Positions 52,301 through 55,169 of a stretch of DNA of 64,000 nucleotides are shown piece after piece. Position 1 is the stretch's first letter. Every line of letters begins with the position of its first letter. Source of the DNA: JAZBPO01 sp963691775 (GTDB lineage: Bacteria > Pseudomonadota > Gammaproteobacteria > Pseudomonadales > Azotimanducaceae). The notes below the pieces were generated by a model. It ran no database searches. It was given only the letters and a program-made list of their open reading frames with translations, and had not been told where the DNA came from. The DNA is taken from contig OY829369.1 in NCBI GenBank assembly GCA_963691775.1, forward strand, positions 744,001-808,000. Direction: 5' to 3'. A program made the translations under genes and the position numbers.

Positions 52301-55169
52301 CGACGGAGTCGACGCCGCTGCCGCCTAGCAGGATGTTGCCGGCCCCGGTTGCCGCGCTCGTGTCGATTGCCGCATTGAGGTCAATCTGCAGTGCCGTGAT
52401 GTCGACGGAACCCGTACCACTCGACGTCGTCGTGATCGCGCCATCGATCGTCGTCGTACCCGTTCCCGCCGTCTGCGTGAACGACGCCGCATCCAACGTC
52501 GAGTCGATACCAACGTTGCCGGCCGACACGATCTGAACGTCGCCCAATGACGTCGCGCCGACCGTTGCATCAAAGTTGATCGCACCCGCACCTGCTGTGA
52601 GCGTCAGTGTCTCGGTATTCGCCGTCGTACCCGTCAGCGTCGACAGGAAGTCGATCTGGCCGTCCGCGCTGTCCAGCGCAACGTTGCCCGTCAGCGCCGT
52701 CGCGTCGTCGAACGTGATCGCGTCCGCGGTCGTCGTGACGTTACCCGCCGTCGCGATGCCCGAATCACCGAACAGGCTCACTGCACCGTCGGCGCCGATA
52801 TCACCGTCCGCTGCAATCGTCAGCGCACCCGTTCCAGCTTCCAGGCTCACCGTGCCGTCAGCCGACGTCGTGATCGCCTGATTCACTGTCACGCCCGTCG
52901 CAGTGATGTCGACGTTGCCGGCCGCTGTGATAGTTCCGTTGACAAGACCAACACCTGCGGACCGAAGCGCGAGACTCATGAGGACATTGGTTCCGACCAG
53001 CTCAGTCGCAGAGTCCTCGTCGATGGAAACCGAGCCTGTTGAATTCACCGTCAGCGAGCCGAAGTTCATCGCATCGCTCGCCTGATCGCCTACCGCGATC
53101 GACGTGCCGTTCAGGTCTGCGTTACTCGAAACCGTCAGCGACGCTGAAGCGGCATTGGTGATGCCCGCCGTCGAATCCAGGTCAAGACTGTCAGCCGTGC
53201 TCGTTCCCGAAAGAACCGTCGCCGAATCCTCGGCGATCACCACCGCGCCCGCAGAGTTCAGCGTCAGCGACCCGAAGTTGATTGCGTCGCTCGCCTGGTT
53301 GCCGAGCGTGATGCTCGAACCGGTCAGGTCCGCGTTGCCCGCGACCGCCACATCGACGCCATTCGCATTGGTGACGGTCCCAGCGGCATTGATTGTCAAC
53401 GCGCCAACCGAGCTCGTTCCTTCAACGAGGCTGACAGCGCCGATCGCGTTGAGCGTGAGCGCGCCCGTGCCGGTTACGACTTCGCCGAGCGTGATGGCCC
53501 CGCTAGTGTCACCCGACTGACCAGCATTCAGGACGAGGTTGCCGTTGCCTGTATCGATGCGAGACCCAGTGTTGAACGAGATATCCCCGAGGCCCGCGCC
53601 ATCTCCATCGCCGTTGCCGGCAGAAAGCGTCAGCGTGTTGGTATCGGACAGCGTGAGATCGACATCCGCCGCGTTACCAGCCTGTGTGCCGACCGTGATC
53701 TGGTTGGTCGCCTCGAGCGTGATGTTGGTGTCGCCGAGCCCCTGCAGGGCACCGACCGACACCTCGTTGTTCACGGCGTTGCTGTCAGCGAACACGATCG
53801 AGTTGCTAGAAATGGTGCTGTCGAGATCGCCAGCGACACCGCCGGTCACATCGGCGTCGTTGACGATATAGATGTCCGTAGGGTCGATGAGCAGCGTGCC
53901 GGTCTCACCGTTCGCCGCCGAGGTATCGACCTCGCCGCGGATATCGAAGCTGTCGCGCGTTGAGAGCTCGACGAAACCACCGTCGCCAGCTTCCGCACCG
54001 CCCTGCGCGCTGATGCGGCCGAGGTAGCGGATCTCGGTGTTGCCCCAGACGACGACCTGACCACCGTCGCCGCGCTCGGTGGCGTCGGCGGCGATCTCGG
54101 CATCGGCGCCGACGAAGGTGCGCTCGGCGCGCGGAACATCGCCCTCGCCGCGGAAGTCCCCGCCGACGAGCACTTCACCGCCGCCTTCGGTACCGGATAC
54201 GTCGATGGTGCCGTCCGTGACCGCCACGCGGTCACCGAGCACCTGAACACTGCCGCCTGCGCCTGCATCATTCGTGGCATACAGCTCGCCGGACGTGAAC
54301 GTGTCGCCCGTCGACATGAGGACGATCTCGCCGTTCACCTCCTGCGCCGTGTTCGCGCGAAGGATGCCCTCGTTGTTGATGGCGCGGTCGAACAGATCCT
54401 GGGCGGCATCGGCCGTGAGGAAGATCTGGCCACCGTTCGCTTCGATGGTGCCGGTGTTGAGCACGGCAGCTTCGCCACCGAGCGTGCCGAGCGCGCTCTG
54501 CGTGACCTCGACGCCGATGAGGCCGTCGTTGTCGAAGGTGACGACTGCCTCGGAACCCGAGGCGAGATTGACGCGGCCGAGATCCGCAACGATCAGACCC
54601 TCGTTGACCACCTCGTCACCGAGTAGCGTTACGCTGCCTCCGGAGGCGGCCTGAATGACACCGCGATTGATGATGCGGCCCGCGGAATCCGCGCTGAATT
54701 CGAGCTCGAGCGCACCGGACATGAACTTGTCGACGTCCACACCGAGCGTCGAGGCGAGGAGCGCTGCGGTGTCGACGCGGGAGTTCTCGCCGAAGACGAC
54801 GCCGCGCGGGTTGATGAGTACGACCTGACCATTGGCGGTCAGGGTGCCGAAGATCGTGGTGGCGGATTCGCCGGTGATGTTGCCAAGAAACACGGCCGTC
54901 TGGCCGGGCTGCATGATGTTGACGGCTTCGTTCGCGCCGATGTCGAAGCTGGTGAAGTCGGCGACCATGCGCTGGGTCGCCTGGTCGATCTGCATCGTGG
55001 TCGAGGAGGTCTGCGTGATGGTGCCTTCACCACCCGTGACCGTTCCGTTCTGCGGCAGTGCCAGGCCCGGTGTCGACGCCGACAGATAGGACAGCAGCCA
55101 CACCCCGACGATCGTTCGCCCCGAATTGGGCGAGCGCCGGGTGAAGAAATCCCTGAAGCCGTTGCTCAT
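19329..55169 (-). CDS. Giant two-partner-secretion exoprotein (filamentous haemagglutinin-like TpsA)
   Basis: One uninterrupted frame of 11,946 codons. Residues 1-38 form a signal peptide (hydrophobic core IVGVWLLSYLSASTPGLA). Residues about 40-290 are the TPS (haemagglutination activity) secretion domain, with the NITG (97-100) and INPRGVVFG (119-127) motifs recognised by TpsB. Then follow several hundred short beta-strand repeats of the type TLxxGT-(A/G)ITL-GA(V/I)T-GA, rich in Ala, Asp, Gly, Asn, Ser and Thr, expected to make an extremely long right-handed beta-helix. The last ~150 residues leave the repeat pattern and hold a cysteine pair (C11877, C11890); no toxin domain is recognised. 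ATG 55169 follows GAGGA and lies 12 bp after the tpsB stop. Large in-frame duplications occur inside. Role inferred: a surface or secreted adhesin; the partner it binds is unknown. Confidence 0.92.
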   Translation of the reverse strand: MSNGFRDFFTRRSPNSGRTIVGVWLLSYLSASTPGLALPQNGTVTGGEGTITQTSSTTMQIDQATQRMVADFTSFDIGANEAVNIMQPGQTAVFLGNITGESATTIFGTLTANGQVVLINPRGVVFGENSRVDTAALLASTLGVDVDKFMSGALELEFSADSAGRIINRGVIQAASGGSVTLLGDEVVNEGLIVADLGRVNLASGSEAVVTFDNDGLIGVEVTQSALGTLGGEAAVLNTGTIEANGGQIFLTADAAQDLFDRAINNEGILRANTAQEVNGEIVLMSTGDTFTSGELYATNDAGAGGSVQVLGDRVAVTDGTIDVSGTEGGGEVLVGGDFRGEGDVPRAERTFVGADAEIAADATERGDGGQVVVWGNTEIRYLGRISAQGGAEAGDGGFVELSTRDSFDIRGEVDTSAANGETGTLLIDPTDIYIVNDADVTGGVAGDLDSTISSNSIVFADSNAVNNEVSVGALQGLGDTNITLEATNQITVGTQAGNAADVDLTLSDTNTLTLSAGNGDGDGAGLGDISFNTGSRIDTGNGNLVLNAGQSGDTSGAITLGEVVTGTGALTLNAIGAVSLVEGTSSVGALTINAAGTVTNANGVDVAVAGNADLTGSSITLGNQASDAINFGSLTLNSAGAVVIAEDSATVLSGTSTADSLDLDSTAGITNAASASLTVSSNADLNGTSIAVGDQASDAMNFGSLTVNSTGSVSIDEDSATELVGTNVLMSLALRSAGVGLVNGTITAAGNVDITATGVTVNQAITTSADGTVSLEAGTGALTIAADGDIGADGAVSLFGDSGIATAGNVTTTADAITFDDATALTGNVALDSADGQIDFLSTLTGTTANTETLTLTAGAGAINFDATVGATSLGDVQIVSAGNVGIDSTLDAASFTQTAGTGTTTIDGAITTTSSGTGSVDITALQIDLNAAIDTSAATGAGNILLGGSGVDSVAGGTLTTGGGTVDLNDVTGAIELGGDVTTGGGAFTATGATSFDSTTGGAIADAASIDTSGGVGGAVTIMTSGAGGLSVDAVTTDDGAIELTAGGDENLLSIAGALSNSTGSSAIDLFADDISIAASVNAGTGVVSLGSDQSADAINLGAVGDGTADTLELSDAELDLVTATTLRIGATDAGQITVSAPVSVTTANTLILRSDAGARNASSTDTLSVSELRIDADDEIFFTGSNDVDNLAASVTTPTEQLVFEDTDGLVIGTVDGVSGVTTSNGSIALNSFSGVLTVDEAISTGGGNTTVSAEEMSINASIDAGTGEAALLPAIAGTEIALGAAGDTIANTLELSDAELDLVTASTLQIGATNAGSITIVSAISPALASTLALVSDGGVTDNAGAGSISVGALRVDVDEAVSLTGGNAVATLATAVADADQAFTFNDASGGLLVGSVNGTSGIATNNGAIDVTAAGDGNTLTLNEAVDAGTGTAGISLTADRMMLGAAVGADTGTVSLSTASAGDAIDLGSATDAEANTLEISQVELNQITASQLDVGNAATSGSISVSLADLAPTNVGILRLLTAAGVDDAGGIGSISFDGGALEIQSGGPVQLGTVASDVDALSASVSGDGDAFAFTDVDDVDITSVSALSGITTNNGNVSVVAGGDDAGITVNQPVSAGTGTVDFTADNMSIADAVSGSTTTLVSNNGSDAISIGVADDTNLIANTLELSAAELNNLSATTVQIGDLTTSSATVLAAGLALTSDFDLVVKGATVAVNGTVGNTGGGVAFDAFTNALTITAGGDITAAGDVALSGTAGISTAGDVTTSDGGAIDFNDVATLTGDVALTTGAGGGDVSFANTVDGAFALGVTAGTGAVSFAGAVGGTTDLATLTVVSASLADLTDVATTGDIAVTADDIDLNGTAVTLQTTEGGAITLTGPVGLDGDGLASFVSDGTTDGNITVTDVITGTDSDDDLSIDPGTAEVSLAGFAQIGMFTLVSGSAFTDSGVSDASDVTVTGDAGATISFNDVAVGGTFTANAGTYDLVISGGSIARAFKPANTGQVDLAGTQLTGGGDLSGQTTQLAGGTVTVANNTDFGDLLVSANTTLSVGTNAVTVTGILDDGAGGTTSAVQLSVGTGGSITFTGDIGGAGANQAITSLVTNGAGDVVFDGGNVFAEGNTLTFNTPVVLDADTTFTDTGGGAPAIQFNDIVRSGAANSSLTLVASNDGTIEFNNTVGAGGAANVLTDLIISDSGGVTFAAGATVELSGTFQVLDSTGTITFNEVLTANAVDLQNGGSDYGIVFVSAPDIATTGGFANTNAGGFAVEFDAGGAFDGGLTVSGGSTQLAGTLATADNNLSLGALTLDGDATISTSTGGLSLTSTVDDDGVGGTGSALTLNSTGVTTLAGVIGGTDAIDSLSTNAGGTVALGGNVTTADGLISFSDAVTLTNSVELSSGAGGGDVTFGSTVDATSAFTEALTVTAGTGAVTLTGAAGGTTRLGTVTFNQAASVDLDSDLTAFGVVANGGGAANIGAFDSAGITITVTGADDTAGGSVDIATTGGLTVNTINAIGGTATAAGAGFSGGSITLDAGAALAFGDLNVSGSAANTNGNGGSAGDISLTAGTGDVAIGSTLSLFGGTEAGGNSDGNDGDLVLEATTGGISQSALFNARTLETTSATATTLNADNTVDQLAAVTTGANANFSFNNTASPLEIGNTGGALTGIDATGTVTITGTTADVTISEGISSAGLLSVSGSAVSVEALLDTATDAAGGGVTLNATGTTLSLTSAGDIDSDGAVSLTGTGGISTAGDIMTTADAITFNSATTLTENVALDSSGGQIDFLSTLTGTTANTETLTLTAGAGAINFDAAVGATSLGDVQIVSASNVGIDSTFDAASFTQSAGTGTTTIGTGGGLTVATGDVSITTDAIALDAGIAATAGTGVVTLNADTGALTIAAAGDLSAAGAVSLTGTTGISTAGDVTTTGADIDFNSATTLTGDVAVDSAGGNVAIGDVTSAGFALTLDALDTGTINVASLAGDGDLTVIDSAGATFAGGVAASIVTLTDTTGTIAFNGDTTISTQLATASQPYNLAFTGANNTVAGDTTLANIGTVTIDSTSTQFTGGFDSQSAGGGTSLAGTLLTTGAGQLDLGATTLTDTATLNSGTGAINVASVAGAGQTLNLQSAGGTGDVSILGDVTVAALTTGAQAYGVSLLGGGTITNAVSFTNTGNTALGDTSGDALTFNGGVTATAGTVSTGGTIQTSDDGITLGVGAAATPAAGTVMLDANTTLLSGSGAIQLANVTDGANNFTLQVQDNNAGSTGAVTINGALTVNALVTGTAAFDLSLLGGATLAADMDFTNGGALVLGDASSDVFDFNGGLDTRNGPSSLNLAGTIRTDSRVMDLIGATLGANTTLVSGSAAISTGAITDGASAFTLSLQEDTAGSTGTVSIDGMLDVDDLVTFGRAYSVELNGATTAVTQAVDFLNTGTVTLGNGGDSLTFSGGLTTAGNASNPASTIVNGTVQTAGDTAITLGATTLAGNSTLDAAGTGALTTGAITGATFDLVLDGNGGAVALDSFSGVGALSLIDASGLTVTNSSDATSVDLSGTQNGTYTFSSDLTADTLTTNNAGADGVNDLFTLDLIGGLAITNAVAFDNNGDLQNGASTIGSTFTGGVSTTAVTGLVTLGGNITAPAGMILGNATLIADTALDSDGAALTAGTITSNDAFALTLDGGSAGTVAVAGLANGGDLTILDSGSTTFSGAVNANTLTLTDTSGTIAVQGDLTVDTALVSQVNPYSVSLTGATNTIAGTSASTFNNSGALTLGDGGDVLNFTGGVTAAAPSVVNLNGTVTAAGTAAISLGDADSNLAISGTSLVGGTSTGAITLADVDLTDAAQLTVGTGIANTISLAGVLGDNGGAGAETLILNTTGAVTATGAIGADGNELDQLTVTQSGGTTFESTLDAQTVTLTDTTGTVAFRGNTNIDTGLTTTAEDYTLSLTGGANSIAGPTIVLNTGALTLGDGAGDNSLFVGGLSATASEGGISTAGTIRSTDQAITLGNLTGAGSANTITLSAATTINANDGVVTLANVTDGADDFGLSLQQAGATGQASIEGSLTVDSLITFNGAYDVELLGGVTVASDTTFANTTRVQIGDAAGDTSNFAGGLDTTAVTSTEIAGVVSSGDTQIDLGATTLLDAATLDSGAGALNVVSLTDGAGTLALTLQDMGATGTVTITGAATIGSLITSGAGYDIFLNAGAGGQTSEFDGAGTTFTNTGITSFGNADADSTTFAGAVSTTASSSTELAGLLSTQAANGQIDLSAATLNANSDVIAGGGAINIASVTDDPNAFDLQIQDAASAGTVTIAGATTIDSLTTLAGTYAVDLQGGATITQDTSFLNGGALTIGSGAGTTSTFAGGLSTTGVGGTVTLNGTVATTGTNLDLGAATLGSAVTVTTGAGAGDITTEALTAASNALTLVAGTGSTAVASVDTASTLTVTSSTDTMFSDAVSASDIALTASTGTITFSGDTTATNGLTTTTSVTDLVFGENLNIDTAAVLFNNTGALTLGVGGADVLTFDGGVTTTGVGGTVTLNGDVVTSADAATFGALTLAGASSIDTTNGALTLGAVTGAGSSLSLDAGTGGSITGTTVADVSDLVIVDANSTTTAVDFSGAVTTTSSIDLNGTQVGTYTFDGVVTTPTLTTNVANDGNGAFALTLNGGTSITNAVAFDNTGALTLVGTTADQFYEGGVDTTGVGGTVTVSGNVRTNGTGLVTGPVTLGGTTLLDTTKNGATGTGSTLTTGAITGGANALTLNAGTDGVVAVASLTDGGDLTLVESKDATFNGNVQAVNVDLQETTGTVEFANGTTNTFTGALTTSGGLSLSLLGNTTVAVDSTLANTGGVTFGNEVVDALTFTGGLDTTAAVDVGDTTGTTIFGVLTSGGTQIDLGPVTLAGTSTIDTAGGVLNVLDADGVGVDGIDTSNNALTLNGGATGVLTISTLSGGGALTLTGSGSTTFNGAVTAGATDLQLTTGTVSFAGDTTLASLVTSTDDYDLSFTAASNSVGGATTLQNTGALVLGNEATDSIEFTGGLDARGTAGVDSPLTTSLAGTVATQGGTGISLNAATLATTTTLDTTNAGADAAGAAISTGTLTAGGNDLTLDAGTGGVVTVNAFAAADTFTLLSAASLDVTNASTATTADVTGATGATLRFNGDLDVTTLTANAGNYDLELNGAGSSIQNAFNPANGGSVQLNGVTLESGGNLAAQTTTFDGDTVVTNGDTTFGAIEVTADTTFSDGGNTVTIATIIEAGGAASSDLIITNDGDLTVTGAIGTTPIDTLTINGTGTFTFGGGTIDISGNTSVFNTPFTLTADTVITDAGSITFNNTVDADAGVRSLTLDAGTGITFAAGAVVGGTNPLNNLIIANSTGASFAEAVTLDGEFEVQSTAGALILEAGGAFGGGLTVSGGTSTITGAVTTTNSPIDLQQALVLDGDASFSTGTGAIDFATIDDDNSGATTSALSITSNAAVTLNGAIGGTFPIDSITVNDAGAGTATLAIGGGAITASGGTMVFNTPVTLTADTTLVDTGATGITFGAAATVNSDGTARALSLNSSGGGSIAFNAAIGNVDPLASLTIVDSSGTTLAQAASVDGAVQLTDTTGTINFQGVLTAGSVTANATPFVVDFDVAPDVSGAGSFSNTDGTAGTADLIFDAGGAFDGGLTVNGAGTISEGTETDLAGTLTTQGGNASLTLDETLTLIGSAALETGNGTLLTNAITDEGNDFTLSIQNVTSTGAATIRGDLDVGTLTTFGAGYTLNLLENVSITNDTNFLNTGSLVLGDGADDVQLYAGGLATTGNATNPGTTSISGAVSTTATDIDLGLVTLGANSTIDAANGTLDIQSITDGGGFDLVLDGGTGAIAVTSAVDNLGGLEVRDSGGTTLGGTVEAGAVTLTDTTGLIDFQNVLTATSVTATAQAFAIDFDAAPNVSGLGNFDNTGGIIFDAGGFFGGGLDVAASTTTAAGAFTTTNDAITLQALTLTADTSFDSAGGNVAIGDVTSAGFALTLDALDTGTINVASLAGDGDLTVIDSAGATFAGGVAASTVTLTDTTGTIAFNGDTTISTQLATASQPYNLAFTGANNTVAGDTTLANIGTVTIDSTSTQFTGGFDSQSAAGGTSLAGTLLTTGAGQLDLGATTLTDTATLNSGTGAINVASVAGAGQTLNLQSAGGTGDVSILGDVTVAALTTGAQAYGVSLLGGGTITNAVSFTNTGNTALGDTSGDALTFNGGVTATAGTVSTGGTIQTSDDGITLGAAGTVTLDANTTLLSGSGAIQLANVTDGANNFTLQVQDNTSTGALTINGALTVNALVTGTAAFDLSLLGGATLAADMDFTNDGAVVLGDASTDVFDFNGGLETRNGPNSLNLAGTIRTDSRAMNLIDATLGANTTLASGSAVISTGAITDGASAFTLSLQEDTAGSTGTVSIDGALDVDDLITFGQAYSVELNGATTAVTQAVDFLNTGTVTLGNGGDSLTFSGGLTTAGNASNPASTVVNGTVQTAGDTAITLGATTLAGNSTLDAAGTGALTTGAITGATFDLALDGNGGAVALDSFSGVGALSLVDATGLTVTNSSDAMSVDLSGTQNGTYTFSSDLTADTLTTNNADADGVNDLFTLDLLGGLAIANAVAFDNNGDLQIGASTIGSTFTGGVSTTAVTGLVTLGGNIAAPAGMTLGTATLIADTALDSDGAALTAGTITSNDAFALTLDGGSAGTVAVAGLASGGDLTILDSGSTTFSGAVNANTLTLTDTSGTIAVQGDLTVDNALVSQVNPYSVSLTGATNTIAGTSTSTFNNSGTLTLGDGGDALNFTGGVTASAPSVVNLNGTVTAAGTAAISLGDADSNVAVSGTSLVGGVSTGAITLADIDLADAAQLTVGTGIANTISLAGVLGDNGGAGAETLILNTTGAVTATGAIGADGNELDQLTVTQSGGTTFQSTLDVTAATLTATTGTIAFEDVTNIGTLGTGGGYALEFTGDTTTVTASATLANTGAVVLGDGGDVLTFEGGLNTVMTSGTTLAGTLRTDLTGGAIVLNGTTLGATSVIEAGTDTITIASVDDGMNGFGLTLQNDGASGNVQITGSFQVGALTTGTGDYTASLLGSGTATGAVVFNNDNLTPATASVVLGNGGTGTDVQNFNGGLDTTAGRQTDLAADLLSAGADIDLGAMRLTANSSIVSGAGVIDILSIDGTTRTLSLQTAGSTGNVTIADGATIGTLNTATGDYDIAFNASTAGGTATSITTDTTFNNSGIVSFGNETGDDATFGGTLNTRTTPSGTVLGGDLVTAGTTTLGPVSLTAGTVNTITSTNNVIDLLAVTGNGSGLSLDAGAGQIDGTTIADVTTLTIVDAEDGAGNAVDFSGAVTATTGISVNGAGAGASTYVFDGQVTAPVLTTNTGVYALQLNGGTTVSGGALTTFDNTGTLTLGDGGDVNAFASGVVATDVASIDVNGTVSAAAGVITLDSAGGVDVFGASQIGGASTGAITLSATQLADGASLTLGTGATTPITVASLVGTAGVGAESLTLNTGGVVSFTDDVGTGAVPLDVLTITQSGGVTFGDDTATDTVDVATLTIEDSLAGADIVFTGTTNITSGLVVEAGTAAYDVALLGTNTTVAGTTTFENGGILDLGDGGDTLTFAAGIAATIPNTINLNGIVSVNSGVITLGDADTTLNVQTTTTLGGAATAINVGDAVLADGVTLTLGTNTAANVTLASVIGTLGGAAETLAFNTNGTVVTSGTIGSDANPLDQLTVTQSGGATFSGAVDAVSVALDDTADASVIAFDADLTATNLATGADAFDVSLLGGGAITNAVTFANTGSTTLGDTAGDALVFTNGVTATAANTGAGDGVFVGGSIDVTGAAPMTLGTGAITEGTDGLVTLLAATDLISDAGNITLGRVTDGTGTFGLTVQDGDSTGDVTFNGSLTADSLTTGAGAVGTGYALSLLDGGTLTADTNFTNIGSLVIGNDSADTFAFNGGLSTGTRTAPELFLAGDISTDSRQMDVGNATLQAGTTTTLSSGAAVLNVQSITGTAAETLNLQKAGATGDVTIFDALVVGTLGTATGDYDIAFNASTGVGAGPGTATTLESATTFMNSGEVSFGNEAGDDMTVAGALDTATNPSLTRLGGDLATTGGSDILMGAVSLTAASTVDSADGVLTLTGVTGNANTLSLDAGTGQIAGATVSGVTTLTIVDGGDTGAGLNDAVVFSGAVSADTIDLNGTDGGTSSGYVFDGQVTAGTLTTDVAGGEDFFGLALNAGATVTTDTNFDNDGFLTVGGAGTTSSFTGGLSTTGQTGGTVTLNGTVSTTATNMDFGAVTLGSATSLASSNGNIMSTGQVTAGGNTLSLAAGTGNILLGDATNSVTGASTLTLTSSTNTTFSGATSANDIALNGTTGLIDFTGNVTTTNSLTTANQPYSVRFQGAASSIAGNTTFLNAGALTLTGGGTTAFVDGVTATLPSAVNLQGSTVASMNGGITLGDADTNLAVAGTSVVDGSAGGIITLGDITLAEAAQLTVGQGDANVVSLQGVDGTAGGVAETLILNSTDTITVAGGVGQGASGADLGQLTVTNSGGTTFESTVDVTAATLTATTGTIAFEDVTNIGTLGTGGGYALEFTGDTTTVTAAATLANTGAVVLGDGSDVLTFEGGLNTVATSGTTLAGTLRTDLTGGAIVLNGTTLGATSVIEAGTDTITIASVDDGMNGFGLTLQNDGASGNVQITGSFQVGALTTGTGDYTASLLGSGTATGAVVFNNDNLTPATASVVLGNGGTGTDVQNFNGGLDTTAGRQTDLAADLLSAGADIDLGAMRLTANSSIVSGAGVIDILSIDGTTRTLSLQTAGSTGNVTIADGATIGTLNTATGDYDIAFNASTGVGAGPGTATTLESATTFMNSGEVSFGNEAGDDMTVAGALDTATNPSLTRLGGDLATTGGSDILMGAVSLTVASTVNSADGDLTLAGVTGNANSLSLDAGAGQIDGTTIADVTTLTIVDGEDGAGNAVDFSGAVTATTGISVNGAGAGASTYVFDGQVTAPVLTTNTGVYALQLNGGTTVSGGALTTFDNTGTLTLGDGGDVNAFASGVVATDVASIDVNGTVSAAAGVITLDSAGGVDVFGASQIGGASTGAITLSATQLADGASLTLGTGATTPITVASLVGTAGVGAESLTLNTGGVVSFTDDVGTGAVPLDVLTITQSGGVTFGDDTATDTVDVATLTIEDSLAGADIVFTGTTNITSGLVVEAGTAAYDVALLGTNTTVAGTTTFENGGILDLGDGGDTLTFAAGIAATIPNTINLNGIVSVNSGVITLGDADTTLNVQTTTTLGGAATAINVGDAVLADGVTLTLGTNTAANVTLASVIGTLGGAAETLAFNTNGTVVTSGTIGSDANPLDQLTVTQSGGATFSGAVDAVSVALDDTADASVIAFDADLTATNLATGADAFDVSLLGGGAITNAVTFANTGSTTLGDTAGDALVFTNGVTATAANTGAGDGVFVGGSIDVTGAAPMTLGTGAITEGTDGLVTLLAATDLISDAGNITLGRVTDGTGTFGLTVQDGDSTGDVTFNGSLTADSLTTGAGAVGTGYALSLLDGGTLTADTNFTNIGSLVIGNDSADTFAFNGGLSTGTRTAPELFLAGDISTDSRQMDVGNATLQAGTTTTLSSGAAVLNVQSITGTAAETLNLQKAGATGDVTIFDALVVGTLGTATGDYDIAFNASTAGGTATSITTDTTFNNSGIVSFGNETGDDATFGGTLNTRTTPSGTVLGGDLVTAGTTTLGPVSLTAGTVNTITSTNNVIDLLAVTGNGSGLSLDAGAGQIDGTTIADVTTLTIVDAEDGAGNAVDFSGAVTATTGISVSGAGAGASTYVFNGPVTAPTLTTNAGAFALELNAGTSISSPAISTNLDNVGALTIGGAGTTSSFAGGLSTMGQTGGTVTLNGTVATSTTQINVGAITLGSDVMLATAGATMNVGAVSSAANLLALDGGDTGAVTVASFAGNGDLTVTDSATTTFTGTVAADAITLTDSMTSVSFADTVTASSLATAAQGYSVSLTGASSTITNAVTFLNTGAVTLGDGGDVLNFTGGVTAAAPSVVNLNGTVTAAGMAAISLGDADSNVAVSGTSLVGGVSTGAITLADVDLADAAQLTVGTGIANTISLAGVLGDNGGAGAETLILNTTGAVTATGAIGADGNELDQLTVTQSGGTRFQSTLDAQTVTLTDTTGTIAFQGDTNIDAGLTTTAEDYALSLTGGANSIASATSVLNTGALTLGDGAGDNSLFVGGLFATASEGGIFTAGTIRTTDQAITLGNLGGAGSANTITLNAATTINANDGVVTLANVTDGAGDFGLSLQQAGANGTVTLDGALTVNSLITFNGAYDVELLGGVTVAADTTFANTTRIQIGDAAGDTSTFAGGLDTTSAIGTGTQIAGVVTTDNTQIDLGATTLLDAATLDSGAGALNVASLTDGAGTLALTLQDTGATGTVTITGATTIGSLITSAAGYDLFLNAGAGGQTSEFDGAGTTFTNTGITSFGNADADSTTFAGAVSTTASSSTELAGLLSTQAANGQIDLSAATLNANSDVIAGGGAINIASVTDGANAFDLQIQDGAATGTVTVAGATTIDSLTTLAGAYAVDLQGGATITQDTSFLNGGTLTIGSGAGTTSTFVGGLDTTGVGGTVTLNGTVATSTTQINVGAITLGSDVMLATAGATMNVGAVSSAANLLALDGGDTGAVTVASFAGNGDLTVTDSATTTFTGTVAADAITLTDSMTSVSFADTVTASSLATAAQGYSVSLTGASSTITNAVTFLNTGAVTLGDGGDVLNFTGGVTAAAPSVVNLNGTVTAAGMAAISLGDADSNVAVSGTSLVGGVSTGAITLADVDLADAAQLTVGTGIANTISLAGVLGDNGGAGAETLILNTTGAVTATGAIGADGNELDQLTVTQSGGTRFQSTLDAQTVTLTDTTGTIAFQGDTNIDAGLTTTAEDYALSLTGGANSIASATSVLNTGALTLGDGAGDNSLFVGGLFATASEGGIFTAGTIRTTDQAITLGNLGGAGSANTITLNAATTINANDGVVTLANVTDGAGDFGLSLQQAGANGTVTLDGALTVNSLITFNGAYDVELLGGVTVAADTTFANTTRIQIGDAAGDTSTFAGGLDTTSAIGTGTQIAGVVTTDNTQIDLGATTLLDAATLDSGAGALNVASLTDGAGTLALTLQDTGATGTVTITGATTIGSLITSAAGYDLFLNAGAGGQTSEFDGAGTTFTNTGITSFGNADADSTTFAGAVSTTASSSTELAGLLSTQAANGQIDLSAATLNANSDVIAGGGAMNIASVTDGAQSFDLSLSTAQSVSLGDLSVRSLSVSNVASSVSAASIESEDFVDLSAIGSLSQSGQLIAGSLTISDVADFSSSGLLRVENAISLNSTGSFAHEGLLITSTLDAAGTDGLISLRGGGVVQSSSATTFANSGGLLLSKLGSADQLGLARFAVPIGSGENETVNVDDGQFFFGGPVDTSLAGPGLFFTDASLITNSAPITVGNVTIQAPQNEQPVRVQGGLDSTLNADSPDNVGAEIIVLGDVGASPAEGTFTFEVKGGQGDVDLQGRVEVGSLFVRSGAGLSLNEVRTSGNSVRALVTGDVTLNADVISEQGDVLIVTSGGSLRQFVEFENPDSASPTSTGRGVLVRSRQGNVILGARDEMTINLIRADEGDILLTLFGSADDNAVNSINRGQSFGRVNLNDGPGGIGGADLQAGGTVAIVTAERADFGARDNGFLIDATSQFISLGGGNSFIQSSNASSQSGLDSLTAANFAAALNPEGDDSGVGEASLPPSIFQNLVSGLSTASDAIANRTSSVSDSEGALSQLSEEEELLTNLSEDVFQEITLVNQDQQPLCLPESLQGFDSVGCSGDSEQTVSWMDDLTRQIVGRGPRGIEGEVITRQRDDRPLLLRALEFGSIGEDDDD
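21241..23176. repeat. Internal duplication A, copy 1
   Basis: About 1.94 kb inside tpsA nearly identical to copy 2 at a constant offset of 2226 bp (742 codons, in frame). A third, more diverged relative of its right-hand part begins near 42,340. Confidence 0.9.
23467..25402. repeat. Internal duplication A, copy 2
   Basis: Tandem partner of 21241-23176. At the right edge (after GCAACCGTGCCGTTCA) the two copies separate abruptly, copy 2 continuing into sequence related to the block near 30,300. Confidence 0.9.
26058..28277. repeat. Internal duplication B, left segment, copy 1
   Basis: About 2.2 kb of tpsA repeated at an offset of 4911 bp (1637 codons). Only scattered mismatches are seen, mainly near the two edges. 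Confidence 0.9.
28582..29454. repeat. Internal duplication B, right segment, copy 1
   Basis: Matches 33481-34353 at an offset of 4899 bp. The offset differs from that of the left segment by 12 bp (four codons) because the ~300 bp between them was replaced by sequence of another origin. Confidence 0.88.
30969..33188. repeat. Internal duplication B, left segment, copy 2
   Basis: Partner of 26058-28277. Immediately to its left, 30,650-30,970 matches 28,280-28,600, and its right neighbour 33,188-33,480 matches 25,760-26,058, so the copies are mosaics of one another. Confidence 0.9.
33481..34353. repeat. Internal duplication B, right segment, copy 2
   Basis: Partner of 28582-29454, diverging abruptly after the shared GCCGCCGTCACGTCCA. 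Confidence 0.88.
34351..37206. repeat. Internal duplication C, copy 1
   Basis: About 2.86 kb matching 43441-46323. The offset changes from 9090 to 9117 bp because copy 2 has two in-frame insertions (6 bp near 45,375 and 21 bp near 45,500). The first ~450 bp also match inside duplication A (from 22,351 and 24,577). Confidence 0.9.
43441..46323. repeat. Internal duplication C, copy 2
   Basis: Partner of 34351-37206, with scattered substitutions spread through its length, so it looks older than duplications A and B. Confidence 0.9.
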